A DNA stretch of 64,000 nucleotides from Omphiscola glabra (taxonomy: Eukaryota > Mollusca > Gastropoda > Lymnaeidae): the NCBI GenBank assembly GCA_964017045.1, contig OZ024802.1, forward strand, positions 33,339,802 to 33,403,801, written 5' to 3'. Positions 1-10,855 of the stretch are shown here, piece by piece; the first letter of the stretch is position 1; the number at the start of each line of letters is the position of its first letter. A program made the position numbers and the translations under genes. The notes below the pieces were generated by a model. The model saw only the letters and a list, made by a program, of their open reading frames with translations, did no database searches and had not been told where the DNA came from.

Positions 1-280
1 ATACATAACCTGTGATATCTTAATACATAAAATGCGATGTCTTATAATATAACACAGCAAACAAAAGTAATCCAGAATCCAACCCTAAACATATCAGGAT
101 ATAATGGATATTTTATGGGTGACGCTTGAACATATAAATTATGATTTCATATGGGAAATTAATTTTCAGTTTGTTAATGTTCAGAATTTGGCTCATTGTA
201 GTTCTCGTGGAAATGTTTCTGCTATAGTTCGATATCAAGTACCCCCGTTAATCGAGATTGCTGCATTGCTTTACGACCTT
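1..280. other. AT-rich sequence, nothing recognised
   Basis: No ORF, repeat or transposon end seen. Confidence 0.6.
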
Positions 281-700
281 TGACCCAATACATCAGAACT
301 CTCCAACTTAGGACTCCGATATCATGACTCTCAACCGCATGACTCGGACACAAGGACTCTTCCATTTTAAGACTCCGATGTCACTTCTCTGGTAACATTC
401 ACCCCCATAACTTCCACATCAGGACTCTTCGATTGTATGTCTCCGATGTTGAAAACACATCTCTCACCCCCACGACTCATATTTTCATGATTCTCACCCC
501 ATGGCTCCGACAATATGACTCTCACTCCATGGCTCCGACAATATGACTCTCACCCCATGGCTCCGACAATATGACTCTCACCCCAATGACTCTGACATCA
601 GGACCCCCCGACTGTAAGACTCTGATGTCTCTACTCTGTTAATGTGACGCTGTTCACATGACTCCGACCTCCCGAGCTCGATCCTCGTCGAAGTTCATAT
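281..700. repeat. degenerate GACTC-rich repeat
   Basis: Decayed units of the type ACTCTCACCCCATGGCTCCG and ACAATATG. Three good 29-bp copies lie at about 490-582; the rest is diverged (ATGACTCCGA, AGGACTCTTC). Confidence 0.75.
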
Positions 701-744
701 TCAATATATTTGGCGTCCGTTCAGTTAGTGACTCGAACAACATG

Positions 745-1231
745 AAGCTGAGATGTTGGACAGTAACGTAAAGCTGAGATGTTGGACAGTAACGTAAAGC
801 TGAGATGTTGGACAGTAACGTAAGACTGAGATGTTGGACAGTAACATAAGGCTGAGATGTTGGACAGAAACGTAAGACTGAGATGTTGGACAGTAACGTA
901 AGACTGAGATGTTGGACAGTAACGTAAGACTGAGATGTAGGACAGTAACGTAAGACTGAGATGTTGGACAGTAACGTAAGGCTGAGATGTTGGACAGTAA
1001 CGTAAGACTGAGATGTTGGACAGTAACGTAAGACTGAGATGTTGGACAGTAACGTAAGACTGAGATGTTGGACAGTAACGTAAGGCTGAGATGTTGGACA
1101 GTAACGTAAGACTGAGATGTTGGACAGTAACGTAAGACTGAGATGTTGGACAGTAACGTAAGGCTGAGATGTTGGACAGTAACGTAAGACTGAGATGTTG
1201 GACAGTAACGTAAAGCTGAGATGTTGGACAG
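745..1231. repeat. 26-bp minisatellite, about 19 copies
   Basis: Unit GAGATGTTGGACAGTAACGT plus AAGACT. Reverse-strand ORFs across it are artefacts of the stop-free unit. Confidence 0.97.
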
Positions 1232-1239
1232 CAAGCACA

Positions 1240-1590
1240 GCGAGGGAAGTAGACATTGTAGATTAGACTTTTACTTTGACCTCGGAGATCTCATCGTGCA
1301 ACCTTTGACCTATTGACGAGATCCGTTAACCGTCTGCCGTGCGCGTGCATCAGAGACAGGAAGCAGACGTCAGTGACGTCAAAGTGAAGAGATAACCGCT
1401 GCAGTTAGCGTAGGTAACTCGATGCTACCCGTCACCTGCTGAACTCAAATAATTAAGCCGTTATGATATGTGTATCATTTGATTATAATAAGATATCTGT
1501 ATGATTGCTTATAATATAGTGTGATATTAAAGCAAGAAAAGACGCGAGTTGGTATGGGGATGGGGGGTAGCCCGTTTACAGCAATTTTTA
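1240..1590. other. intergenic, nothing recognised
   Basis: Mixed sequence with GACGTCAGTGACGTCA near 1368, otherwise featureless. Confidence 0.6.
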
Positions 1591-1730
1591 CAGTGTGTCT
1601 CAGCTTAGAATGTAGCCCAATGACACCATATTTTGACAGTGAGTACCCAGCTTAGAAGGTAGCCCGTTGACACCATATTTTGGCAGTGAGTACCCAGCTT
1701 AGAATGTAGTCCGTTGACATCATATTTGGA
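1591..1730. repeat. 47-bp tandem repeat, 3 copies
   Basis: Units begin CAGTGAGTACCCAGCTTAGA and end TTGACACCATATTTTG. Confidence 0.9.
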
Positions 1731-2487
1731 CATCAGTCTAAACCTTGGTACACACATCAGTCTAAACCAGGGGTGGGCAAACTACGGCCCGGCATTTAAT
1801 TTTATGCGGCCCTCTGAGGCATTTATTAATTTTAAAAAACTCTTTGTTTTTAAGTCATATTGTTGAATTTTACAGAATTTCATGTACCGTTATAATTGTT
1901 TTTACATTTTGTATCAACATTTTTCTAATTTTCAATTTTTTAAAAATAGTCCTTGACTTTTGTCTTGTACATGTAATGCTAAAATGCGATTTTTAATATA
2001 GAGAAATGTTTATCGACACATAAAATTTGGACATAATATACATGCGGCCCCCAAATAGTTTTACATATGTCAATGTGGCCCTCAGCACAACAAGTTTGCC
2101 CACCCCTGGTCTAAACCTTGGTACACACATTAGTCTAAACATTGGTACACACATTAGTCTAAACATTGGTACACACATTAGTCTAACCTTGGTACACACA
2201 TTAGTCTAAACCTTGGTACACACATTAGTCTAAACATTGGTACACACATTAGTCTAAACCTTTTTACACACATTAGTCTAAACATTGGTACACACATTAG
2301 TCAAAACATTGGTACACACATTAGTCTAAACCTTGGTACACACATTAGTCTAAACCTTGGTACACACATTAGTCTAAACATTAGTAAACACATTAGTCTA
2401 AACCTTGGTACACACATCAGTCTAAACCTTGGTACACACATCAGTCTAAACCTTGGTACACACATTAGTCTAAACCTTGGTACACAT
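1731..2487. repeat. 24-bp minisatellite split by a hAT MITE
   Basis: Unit CATTAGTCTAAACCTTGGTA plus CACA. Copies at 1731-1767 and 2109-2487 are separated by the element at 1768-2108. Confidence 0.95.
1768..2108. mobile_element. hAT-like MITE inserted in a 24-bp minisatellite
   Basis: TIRs CAGGGGTGGGCAAACT / AGTTTGCCCACCCCTG are perfect inverted repeats of 16 bp. The 8-bp duplication GTCTAAAC (1760-1767 and 2109-2116) lies within the minisatellite unit. The subterminal TGCGGCCC motifs are typical of this animal hAT group. 341 bp, no ORF of its own. Confidence 0.92.
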
Positions 2488-2489
2488 CT

Positions 2490-3118
2490 GACTACGCAGT
2501 TTGGTTAGACAGATCATTGGGAAATTTCATTGTGGTACTCAGTTCAGTTGGACATTCCTTGGATTCTGGATTTAGCTATTCCGAAATATTCGCCATTGTA
2601 TTTTAAGAGTCGGAAGAGAAAACAGATGGCGGCATCAAAGTGAAAGCTCGATAATCAAGCTGAAACTCACCCCACCCCCAAACACCCCCAAATAACTGAA
2701 AGCGTTCAGTTCATACAGAAAAGATTGTTACCGTTACTATACATCCATGTTGTTGTTTTTGTTGCTACACCCCTGGCCTCCGGCCACACACACACACACT
2801 TCCCAAATCAACCTGACAACCCATTGGACTGATATGGATGAGATGAGCTCAAGATGACCAGTACACGCTTGCGTATACCTGGCTATATATCATGTCTGGC
2901 ATTACGATGGGAGGAAATCAGCTACATACTTTTATCAGTTTGATTATTTGGGTCAAAGGTCGGATAGCTCACACAATACACGTGCATAAACTGGAAGTTT
3001 TAGAATTGGGGGAAAAGGGGGGGGGGGTGATGTTGCTGTGGTTTGGAGCTGCAAGAGTTTTGTTTGATGGAAAATATTTGCATATTAAGTAGTTAGTTCT
3101 TAACCCTTTTCATATCGA
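2490..3118. other. intergenic with short CA and G runs
   Basis: CA run at about 2784-2800 and G run at about 3020-3028. No supported gene: the 66-aa ORF at 2892-3092 shows no motif. Confidence 0.6.
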
Positions 3119-3120
3119 AA

Positions 3121-3322
3121 CCATTACATAATGATAAACCATGACATTGTGATAAACCATGATATTATGATAAACCATGACATTATGATAAACCATGATA
3201 TTATGATAAACCATGACATTATGATAAACCATGATATTATGATAAACCATGACATTATGATAAACCATGATATTATGATAAACCATGATATTATGATAAA
3301 CCATGATATTATGATAAACCAT
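3121..3322. repeat. 18-bp minisatellite, about 11 copies
   Basis: Unit CCATGATATTATGATAAA, alternating GACATT/GATATT. Confidence 0.95.
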
Positions 3323-3383
3323 TAAATGAAGAGGTAAAAAAAGAGCGGTTATCCGTGCAGAATGAAATAATATTTGAATTATA

Positions 3384-4002
3384 AAAATGTGCTATGACAG
3401 GGAGGTTGTTCTTTGTTCATGAAAATGTGCTATGACAGGGAGGTTGTTCTTTGTTCATGAAAATGTGCTATGACAGGGAGGTTGTTCTTTGTTCATGAAA
3501 ATGTGCTATGACAGGGAGGTTGTTGTTCATGAATATGTGCTATGACAGGGAGGTTGTTCTTTGTTCATGAATATCTGCTATGACAGGGAGGTTGTTCTTT
3601 GTTCATGAATATGTGCTATGACAGGGAGGTTGTTGTTCATGAATATGTGCTATGACAGGGAGGTTGATCTTTGTTCATGAATATCTGCTATGACAGGGAG
3701 GTTGTTCTTTGTTCATGAAAATGTGCTATGACAGGGAGGTTGTTCTTTGTTCATGAAAATGTGCTATGACAGGGAGGTTGTTGTTCATGAAAATGTGCTA
3801 TGACAGGGATGTTGTTGTTCATGAATATGTGCTATGACAGGGAGGTTGTTGTTCATGAATATGTGCTATGACAGGGAGGTTGTTGTTCATGAATATGTGC
3901 TATGACAGGGAGGCTGTTGTTCATGAAAATGTGCTATGACAGGGAGGTTGTTGTTCATGAATATGTGCTATGACAGGGAAGTTGTTCTTTGTTCATTAAA
4001 AT
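3384..4002. repeat. 33/39-bp minisatellite, about 17 copies
   Basis: Unit AAAATGTGCTATGACAGGGA plus GGTTGTTCTTTGTTCATGA. A 6-bp shorter form lacks TTCTTT. Confidence 0.95.
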
Positions 4003-4325
4003 GTAATATCAGTCATTCTAAGCGTTTCATCTGGTGGCGTAAGCGCCACGTGTTTGTTCAGACTTAAAATACAGGCCACATTTAGAGATTTAAAACCATT
4101 TGACTAAATAAGACTAAAATTAACATAACTAACTCATAACACGTGCTGCATTTAGACAAACCGATTCCTCCCCCAGGGCTCACACAAACACACACAGACA
4201 CTGCCACACAAAGTCAGCATTCCAGATGTATATGGCCCGTGATAAGTATTCTCATAACTTTAGGTTATGTCATTTATTTCTGACTTGATTTAAAGATTCT
4301 TTTAAAGACGTATACAATGTGTACA

Positions 4326-4382
4326 ATATATATATATTATATATATATAGAGAGAGATATATCATCATCATCATCATCATCA
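4326..4382. repeat. AT / GA / TCA microsatellites
   Basis: TA and AGAG runs grade into (TCA)n. The TCA part is the 3' tail of the adjacent minus-strand LINE copy. Confidence 0.9.
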
Positions 4383-5260
4383 TGTCCCGTAGTCTTTCGT
4401 CCATTGGGGCTCCACAAATGACATAAAAACTATTCTCCTCCATTCCTCTTGGTCTCCTGCCCTATGCATAACATCGCCTAATTGTAGTCCCGTCCATTCT
4501 TTGATGTTATCTTCCCATCTTTTTCTCTGTCTTCCTCTTCTTCTTCCTCCTCTAGTTGTGCCCTGCAAGATTTCATTGGCGAGCCCTTGTTTTCTGGTCA
4601 TACCATTCACGTTTGCGCTTTTTTACAGACACCAGGAGGTCATCGTACTGCCCAGTTGCTTGGCGAATCCTTTCTTTTACTTGTTCATTGGTGATATGGT
4701 CTCTACAGCAGATGCCAAGAATGCCTCTGAAACATCTCATCTCCATCGCCTTTATTTTCCTTTCAAGTTCTGCTGTTAATGTCCAGGACTCACAGGCATA
4801 TTAGAATATGGAGAGGATTAATGAGCGCATCAGCCTGATTTTTGTGCTGGGGGCTATATTTTTGTCGTTCCATATTTTCTTGAGCCTCTTTAGTGCTGTT
4901 GTGGTCTGCGCAATCCTGGCCATCAATTCGGGCTTGGAGCCTTCTTCTGAGACTATTGCTCCGAGGCACTTGAAGCTGCCAACGGTCTCTAATCTTTCCT
5001 CACCGACCTTAATTTCAGTGGTGATGCCAGTGGTGTTATTTGTCATCATTTTTGTCTTTTCTGCACTGGTTTGCATGCCAAAGGACGATGAAGTCTTGTC
5101 AAGACTCTTTACTAGGTTGGCTAGCTCTTCTTCGCTTCCAGCCAGTCCGTCTATGTCATCCGCAAAGCGTAGGTTGGTGATTGTTCTGCCACCAATGAAG
5201 TTTGTTTCGATTACATTGTCAAAAGTCATGGTTACAATATTAAATAGAAATGCATTTACA
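4363..5260 (-). pseudogene. RTE-like LINE reverse transcriptase, 5'-truncated and broken
   Basis: Reading the minus strand from about 5260, the sequence gives the C-terminal part of a non-LTR reverse transcriptase. It has a palm motif LRFADDIDGLAG (the usual active-site FADD), then SEEELANLVKSLDKTS, AEKTKMM and SFKCLGAIVSEEG. An in-frame stop follows near 4801, right after RSLILSIF. Past it, YACESWTLTAELERKIKAME and CFRGILGICCRDHITN continue in register, then a frameshift near 4610. The final segment GRRRGRQRKRWEDNIKEWTG closes it. The 3' end is a GAT microsatellite (TCA repeats on the + strand, 4363-4382), as is common for RTE-type elements. No endonuclease region remains. RTE is my best clade call; other related LINE clades are possible. 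Confidence 0.85.
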
Positions 5261-5318
5261 GAACTGATAGAAAAATACACCAATCAATTTCACCATTTTA
5301 AATGAATCAAGTTAAAAT

Positions 5319-5630
5319 TACCGTGGGCAAACTATTATGCGGCCCTCGAAGGCATTTAGAAATATAAAAATACTTTGTTTTTAATTAATTTTTTTAAAAA
5401 TTTTATGTAGCGTTATAGTTGTTTAACATTATTGATCAAATTTCTTTCTAATTTCCTATTTTTAAACAGTCTTTGACTTTTGTCATGTAAAGATAAAATG
5501 AAAATTTATCGACTTTAATATAAAGAAATGTTTATCGACATGTAAAACTTGGACATAATATACATCTGGGCCCCCAATAGCTTTACATTTGTCAATGTGG
5601 CCCTCCGCACAAAAATTTTGCCCACCCCTG
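5319..5630. mobile_element. hAT-like MITE, same family as the copy at 1768-2108
   Basis: Shares the interior (TATGCGGCCCTC, ACTTTGTTTTTAA, CGACATGTAAAACTTGGACA, ATGTGGCCCTC) and the right end TTTTGCCCACCCCTG. The left end is decayed (CCGTGGGCAAACT) and I found no target duplication. A 21-bp minisatellite starts about 50 bp to the right. Confidence 0.85.
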
Positions 5631-5680
5631 CTCTACTGCATTCTTGTCTATTTCCAGTCGTTTTGGCAAAGTATTTGTAT

Positions 5681-5962
5681 GTATTAATGGATAGTTGGTA
5701 CATATTAATGGATAGTTGGTACATATTAATGGATAGTTGGTACGTATTAATGGATAGTTGGTACGTATTAATGGATAGTTGGTACATATTAATGGATAGT
5801 TGGTACGTATTAATGGATAGTTGGTACATATTAATGGATAGTTGGTACATATTAATGGATAGATGGTACATATTAATGGATAGTTGGTACATATTAATGG
5901 ATAGATGGTACATATTAATGGATAGCTGGTACATATTAATGGACAGCTGGTATATATTAAGG
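5681..5962. repeat. 21-bp minisatellite, about 13 copies
   Basis: Unit GTACATATTAATGGATAGTT plus G. It starts just beyond the hAT element ending at 5630. Confidence 0.95.
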
Positions 5963-6184
5963 TAAAATGATGTAAACTAATGAAGATAACCACGATCATG
6001 CGCCTGGTATGTGTGCCTACAAAACCCCGCTGCTTAATGAAGGTAACGCTTAGCGCATGCTCCAGTAAGCTACAGGTAAAAGATGTGGGCAGACAGAGAC
6101 TCACCTTGATAACGTAAATCTTGCCTCCAGAGGTTTAATCATCTCGTACCTGGGTGTCATAAACACCTGGTTGACCTTAAATAA

Positions 6185-6360
6185 CTGCACAACCTGCTCC
6201 CTACCACCCCCACACAACCTGCCCCCTCCTATCCTCACACAACCTGTTTTCTACAACCCCCACACAACCTGCCCATCCCACCATCACACAATCTGCTTCC
6301 TACCACCCCCACACAACCTGCCACCTTCTACCATCACACAGCCCGCCCCCCCCCCCACAC
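6185..6360. repeat. degenerate C-rich repeat of about 30 bp
   Basis: Units of the type CCACCCCCACACAACCTGCC with ACCATCACACAATCTGC variants, 5-6 copies, ending in a C and CA run. Confidence 0.8.
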
Positions 6361-6751
6361 ACACACCAGTAAAAGTGATACTTTTCCTCGGAGAGCTAAG
6401 ATGAAATCTATTTCAAGACTCCGGCACTAGGTAACCAACGACTGTATCGCACCGTCTGCCTACTCCGGGCAGATAACATGACGCAGACATTTTGGATAAG
6501 AAAATATCTAGACGAATGATGATGATGTCATAGAAGGTTCACATGAGGTTGTTTTTTTTTTGTTTGTTTTTTGTGGTGGGGAGGGGAGAGAAAAAATCGA
6601 TTCGTTTTTTATCTGGATTCTGAGTCCATGTCTTCGACTCCGCAATTATTATGTCAGCAAATCCTAGTGTTGCTACTAATTTAGTAGTGGCGACTCTGTA
6701 GTGTTGCTACTGATTCAATAGTGGCGCCTCTGTAAGAATAATGACTTAGGT

Positions 6752-6928
6752 CAGCGGTTCTCAACCTGTGGGTCGCGACCCCTTCCCTGGGGTCGCCTAA
6801 GACCATCTGAAAACTCAAATACTCTAAAGTTATGAAGTAGAAACAAAAATAAATTGGTTGCTGGGGGTCACCACAACATGAGGAACTGTACTAAAGGGTC
6901 GCGGCATTAGAAAGGTTGAGAACCACTG
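6752..6928. mobile_element. SPIN-family hAT MITE with perfect 8-bp target duplication
   Basis: Terminal inverted repeats are CAGCGGTTCTCAACCTGTGG at the left and GGTTGAGAACCACTG at the right. It is flanked on both sides by ACTTAGGT (6744-6751 and 6929-6936). The interior (GTCGCCTAAGACCATCTGAA, GGGGGTCACCACAACATGAG, TAAAGGGTCGCGGCATTAG) matches the non-autonomous SPIN elements as I know them. 177 bp, no transposase. SPIN is known for horizontal spread among tetrapods, triatomine bugs and a pond snail. Confidence 0.92.
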
Positions 6929-7455
6929 ACTTAGGTTATCACTCGTACCGTGGATCAAGACGGAGAGAGGGACAGAAACCTCTGAGAAGCGTGTACAGTG
7001 TCGGCGTGGGAGTCGGAGTGGGAGTCGGCGTGGGTTTTAACAGCAGGAGATTTCCGAGAGAAACTTTTCCCTATCTATTTGTGATTGTTACGCCTCTGAA
7101 TACTTCCCTTCCCCCCCCCCACACACACACACCATTACATTGAGAGTTGTTGAGACGCTGTTGGCAAACTCTTTCTATTAGCGTAGATAGAAACACCACG
7201 CAGGTTTTGTTGTATGTTTTGTTGACTTCTTTATTTAGAAGACTATCACGAGATATAGAATTGATTACGGTAACAATATAAATTCAAGACTAAAATCTTT
7301 TGGAGTCCTGGTCGAATTGACTCATGTTATAGTTAACGATATATAGTCTTTAAGAAATGACACATGTAAAAGTGACCTTTCTTAGACCGCGACTCTTTAA
7401 TAAAGCTAACGGTTATTTATAGCGACACCACGACCCTGATACCCATCATCTAGAT
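6929..7455. other. intergenic, short GT-rich repeat
   Basis: GGAGTCGGCGTGGGAGTCGG near 7010 and a C/CA run at about 7110. Nothing else. Confidence 0.6.
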
Positions 7456-7672
7456 CAGGAGTCTCAAACTATGCCAAAGACCGGAGGCGTCACCACAACC
7501 GTCATAACCATCTAGACCATCTTAAGCTATGCCAAGTCGATGACCGGAAAGACATAACATGACCTCAGTACATGTCATTATGAAGATACAAAACAAAAGC
7601 CATTTGCCTAGCCGCGCGAGAGAAAATTAAGCGGGCCGCATGTGGGCCACTAGTTTTAGGCCCCTAGTTTAT
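7456..7672. mobile_element. degenerate hAT-like remnant
   Basis: Left end CAGGAGTCTCAAACT resembles a hAT TIR. Near the right end, GCGCGAGAGAAAATTAAGCG and GGGCCGCATGTGGGCC match the element at 22305-22477. No clean right terminus or target duplication. Confidence 0.5.
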
Positions 7673-7914
7673 AAGAGTTACAAGTCATGTTTATGTTTCA
7701 TCTATAAAAAAGCAGCGGTCCTCGTGCGGTATTAGGAGGAGCATGACTTTGGAAATATGTTATTTTTAAAAAAAAATAATAGTTACGGTAAATAAATTGA
7801 TAAGTTGATTAAAAGGGTTATTCGTTATTTAGCAATGGTTGTCTTTATAATTCAAATAGTCCTTATTCATTAAAACATTTCGAGAAGCCCTGAGAAGTTT
7901 AACTATCAGCCGAG

Positions 7915-7980
7915 TTTGGGTAGGTTAAGCTGGTGCCTGGTCCGGGAATGCGGTGGTTCAAACATCAAAGGGAGGCTGCG
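7915..7980 (+). other. possible tRNA-like SINE head
   Basis: TAGGTTAAGCTGG fits a Pol III A box loosely, and GGTTCAAAC 31 bp later fits a B box. No cloverleaf or tail could be drawn. Weak. Confidence 0.25.
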
Positions 7981-8084
7981 TCACAGCCTTATCGATAACT
8001 TGAAGGTCAGAGGTCATATCGGCCCCGTAAACGTGCTCCTGTGATAACATCCTGGTTTCACGTGAAGTTTGCACAACTGGTTAG

Positions 8085-8170
8085 GGCTCATGTTAAACAA
8101 ACGGTTGATTCATCCTAACCACTTCCCGGCTTGGTCCGTCTCATTCCATTGAGCCACTGCGGTACCCTGG
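8085..8170 (-). other. possible tRNA-like SINE head, opposite orientation
   Basis: On the minus strand TGGCTCAATGG matches an A box well, and GTGGTTAGGATGAATC follows at B-box distance but is imperfect. Weak. Confidence 0.3.
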
Positions 8171-8710
8171 AGTAGATGACAGTACAATAATTCAGGCATT
8201 TAAAAATATGAACAGGGCGCGAGTAAGGGTGTCACGTTTGCCAGTGGGTACCCGGACCTTCTCTCAACCAACCACCTCTTAACCGTACACTCTCCTCTAC
8301 TCTCTAAACTGTCTACCCCTAAAATTCCGTTCCTCCACATCATTCCTGTGGAGAAAATCAATAGGTGTGTAGATCTGAATGAAGTGAAGGGGAATGAAAC
8401 TCCATATATTAATCATACCCCAACCTCGGCCCCCCTCAGTGGAGCGAGCTGATCATTACAAAATATCTCCCGTTAACGCATGCAGACTTGGCCAGGGACT
8501 ATGAGTGACCGCCTACGAGATCGGGAGTCTGAGCGTTGTTTTAGATTAATTGATTTGGTGGGGGGCCCTGGGAGCACGGAGGCATGATGGGCTAGTGCTT
8601 AATTCTTGCGTATCATGTGACAGTTCAAGTTATATTAAGAGAATCTAGGAAGCATCATACTTTCCACGCCTGTCTCATCAGCTGTCTTCAATCTTTCCTC
8701 ATCTCACGAC
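8171..8710. other. intergenic, nothing recognised
   Basis: Balanced composition, no ORF over 60 codons, no repeat. Confidence 0.6.
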
Positions 8711-9519
8711 ACACTAATGGTCTAAGTTCGGAGACACATGACACAATTAGAACTAATGGTCTAAGTCGGAGACACATTAAACACTAGAACTAATAGTTTA
8801 AGTTCGGAGACACACGACACAATTAGAACTAATAGTCTAAGTCGGAGACACATTACACACTAGAACTAATAGTCTAAGTTCGGAGACACATGACACAATT
8901 ATAACTAATAGTCTAAGTCGGAGACACATTACACACTAGAACTAATAGTCTAAGTTCGGAGACACACGACACAATTAGAACTAATAGTCTAAGTCGGAGA
9001 CAAATGACGCACTAGAACTAACAGTTTAAGTTCGGAGACAAATGACACACTAGAACTAATAGTCTAAGTCGGAGACACATTACGCACTAGAACTAATAGT
9101 CTAAGTTCGGAGACACATGACACAATTAGAACTAATAGTCTAAGTCGGAGACACATTACACACTAGAACTAATAGTCTAAGTTCGGAGACACACGACACA
9201 ATTAGAACTAATAGTCTAAGTCGGAGACAAATGACGCAGTAGAACTAATAGTCTAAGTTCGGAGACACACGACACAATTAGAACTAACAGTTTAAGTTCT
9301 GAGACAAATGACGCACTAGAACTAACAGTTTAAGTTCTGAGACAAATGACACAGTAGAACTAACAGTTTAAGTTCGGAGACAAATGACACACTAGAACTA
9401 ACAGTTTAAGTTCGGAGACAAATGACACACTAGAACTAACAGTTTAAGTTCGGAGACAAATGACACACTAGAACTAACAGTTTAAGTTCTGAGACAAATG
9501 ACGCACTAGAACTAATAGT
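8711..9519. repeat. dimeric minisatellite of about 77 bp (two monomers of about 38 bp)
   Basis: One monomer carries AAGTCGGAGACACATTACAC, the other AAGTTCGGAGACACACGACA. Both continue into AGAACTAATAGTCTAA. They alternate regularly to about 9280, after which one type (ACAGTTTAAGTTC...) is homogenised. Confidence 0.92.
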
Positions 9520-9695
9520 GCATTTGGTGCGTAATATGTAGGTGTTTTTTTTACGGTACCAGTCTTAATTTGAATATGGTGTTATAAATGTGCAGTATGA
9601 AAAGGGGGTGGGGGGTTAGATTAAATAATAATATATTTCAGGGGGTAGGGGGTTAGCACTAATTGGCTATCTTATAAAGTTCGTTGCTTAACGGA

Positions 9696-10054
9696 ATGCT
9701 GTGTCAAGTAACTTTAGTAATGTGAGGCATGCTGTGTCAAGTAACTTTAGTCATGTGAGGCATGCTGTGTCAAGTAACTTTAGTCATGTGAGGCATGCTG
9801 TGTCAAGTAACTTTAGTCATGTGAGGCATGCTGTGTCAAGTAACTTTAGTCATGTGAGGCATGCTGTGTCAAGTAACTTTAGTCATGTGAGGCATGCTGT
9901 GTCAAGTAACTTTAGTCATGTGAGGCATGCTGTGTCAAGTAACTTTAGTCATGTGAGGCATGCTGTGTCAAGTAACTTTAGTCATGTGAGGCATGCTGTG
10001 TCAAGTAACTTTAGTCATGTGAGGCATGCTGTGTCAAGTAACTTTAGTAATGTG
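9696..10054. repeat. 33-bp minisatellite, 11 copies, nearly perfect
   Basis: Unit ATGCTGTGTCAAGTAACTTT plus AGTCATGTGAGGC. The two outermost units share an AGTAATGTG variant. Near identity suggests recent expansion. Confidence 0.97.
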
Positions 10055-10552
10055 GAGTCCATGCCTTGACGTTGTTTGGCAAGCTATAGCTAGCATATAT
10101 GTATATATTATTTCAATGTTATTTTTTTGGTCTAGTGTCAACAACACCCTTATCATCCCATACCTAAGATCTCAACTCATTAGTTTGTGTCTTATTCTCT
10201 ATAGTATCTTTGCCATACATCCCTCTCACAGATAGTGAGATATTTCTAACAAGCCAACGATCGTGTTACCAAGTGAGACTCCCCGTGACATCATTCTGTC
10301 GTAACATTGTTCTGAGATAAGACCTGACTCACACACAAGCGCTAATCTTTGACATCTCAACTCTTTGCTATTTACCGGATCTATTTATAGACTTCTCTCA
10401 CGTGCGTCTAGCGCGTTTTTTTTTTTTTATGTTTTGTGTTTTTTTGTTTTGTTCCTTCAAAGTTCTTTTTTGGAGGTCTGGAACTCTGCCGTTAGCGGAC
10501 ACCAACTCTGATTGTAACGACCTCCACTCCATTTGATGGATTTAATTTTAAG
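10055..10552. other. intergenic, nothing recognised
   Basis: Contains a T-run at about 10418-10428. A 69-aa ORF near its start reads out of the 33-bp array and has no motif. Confidence 0.6.
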
Positions 10553-10855
10553 CCATGGCTTAGAACAAGGGGTGCTGAGGGGACGGTGCGCCCCATGTGG
10601 CACTGTTTCCCCTTTTACTGTATAGAGAGACGGCATTCTTGGCTACTGCAGAGTTTTCTCTTCGTAGAAGGAGTCGGCAAAAAGATAGACCCGCCCCGGG
10701 TGGCACTAACCCAAGGGGGTGGGAAAAGCTAGCCCCGCCCGGGTGGCACTAACCCAAGGGGGTGGAAAAAGCTAGCCCCGCCCCGGGTTGCACTAACCCA
10801 AGGGGGTGGAAAAAGCTAGCCCCGCCCCGGGTAGCACTAACTCTAGCTACGCCAC
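10553..10855. mobile_element. degenerate hAT-like MITE with internal 44-bp repeat
   Basis: The right end CTAGCTACGCCACTT is close to the terminus of the element at 56632-56771 (TAGCTACGCCACTG). The left end CCATGGCTTAGAACAAGGGG is a diverged counterpart. Inside are about four copies of a 44-bp unit (10686-10842) containing CCCGCCCCGGGTGGCACTAA. No clear target duplication. Confidence 0.55.
10686..10842. repeat. 44-bp repeat inside a hAT-like remnant
   Basis: Unit CCCGCCCCGGGTGGCACTAA plus CCCAAGGGGGTGGAAAAAGCTAGC, about 3.6 copies. Confidence 0.9.

Noticed and set aside
3384..4002. CRISPR-like array
   Set aside because: Units are contiguous with no unique spacers, and the DNA is eukaryotic. 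The same applies to all other arrays here.
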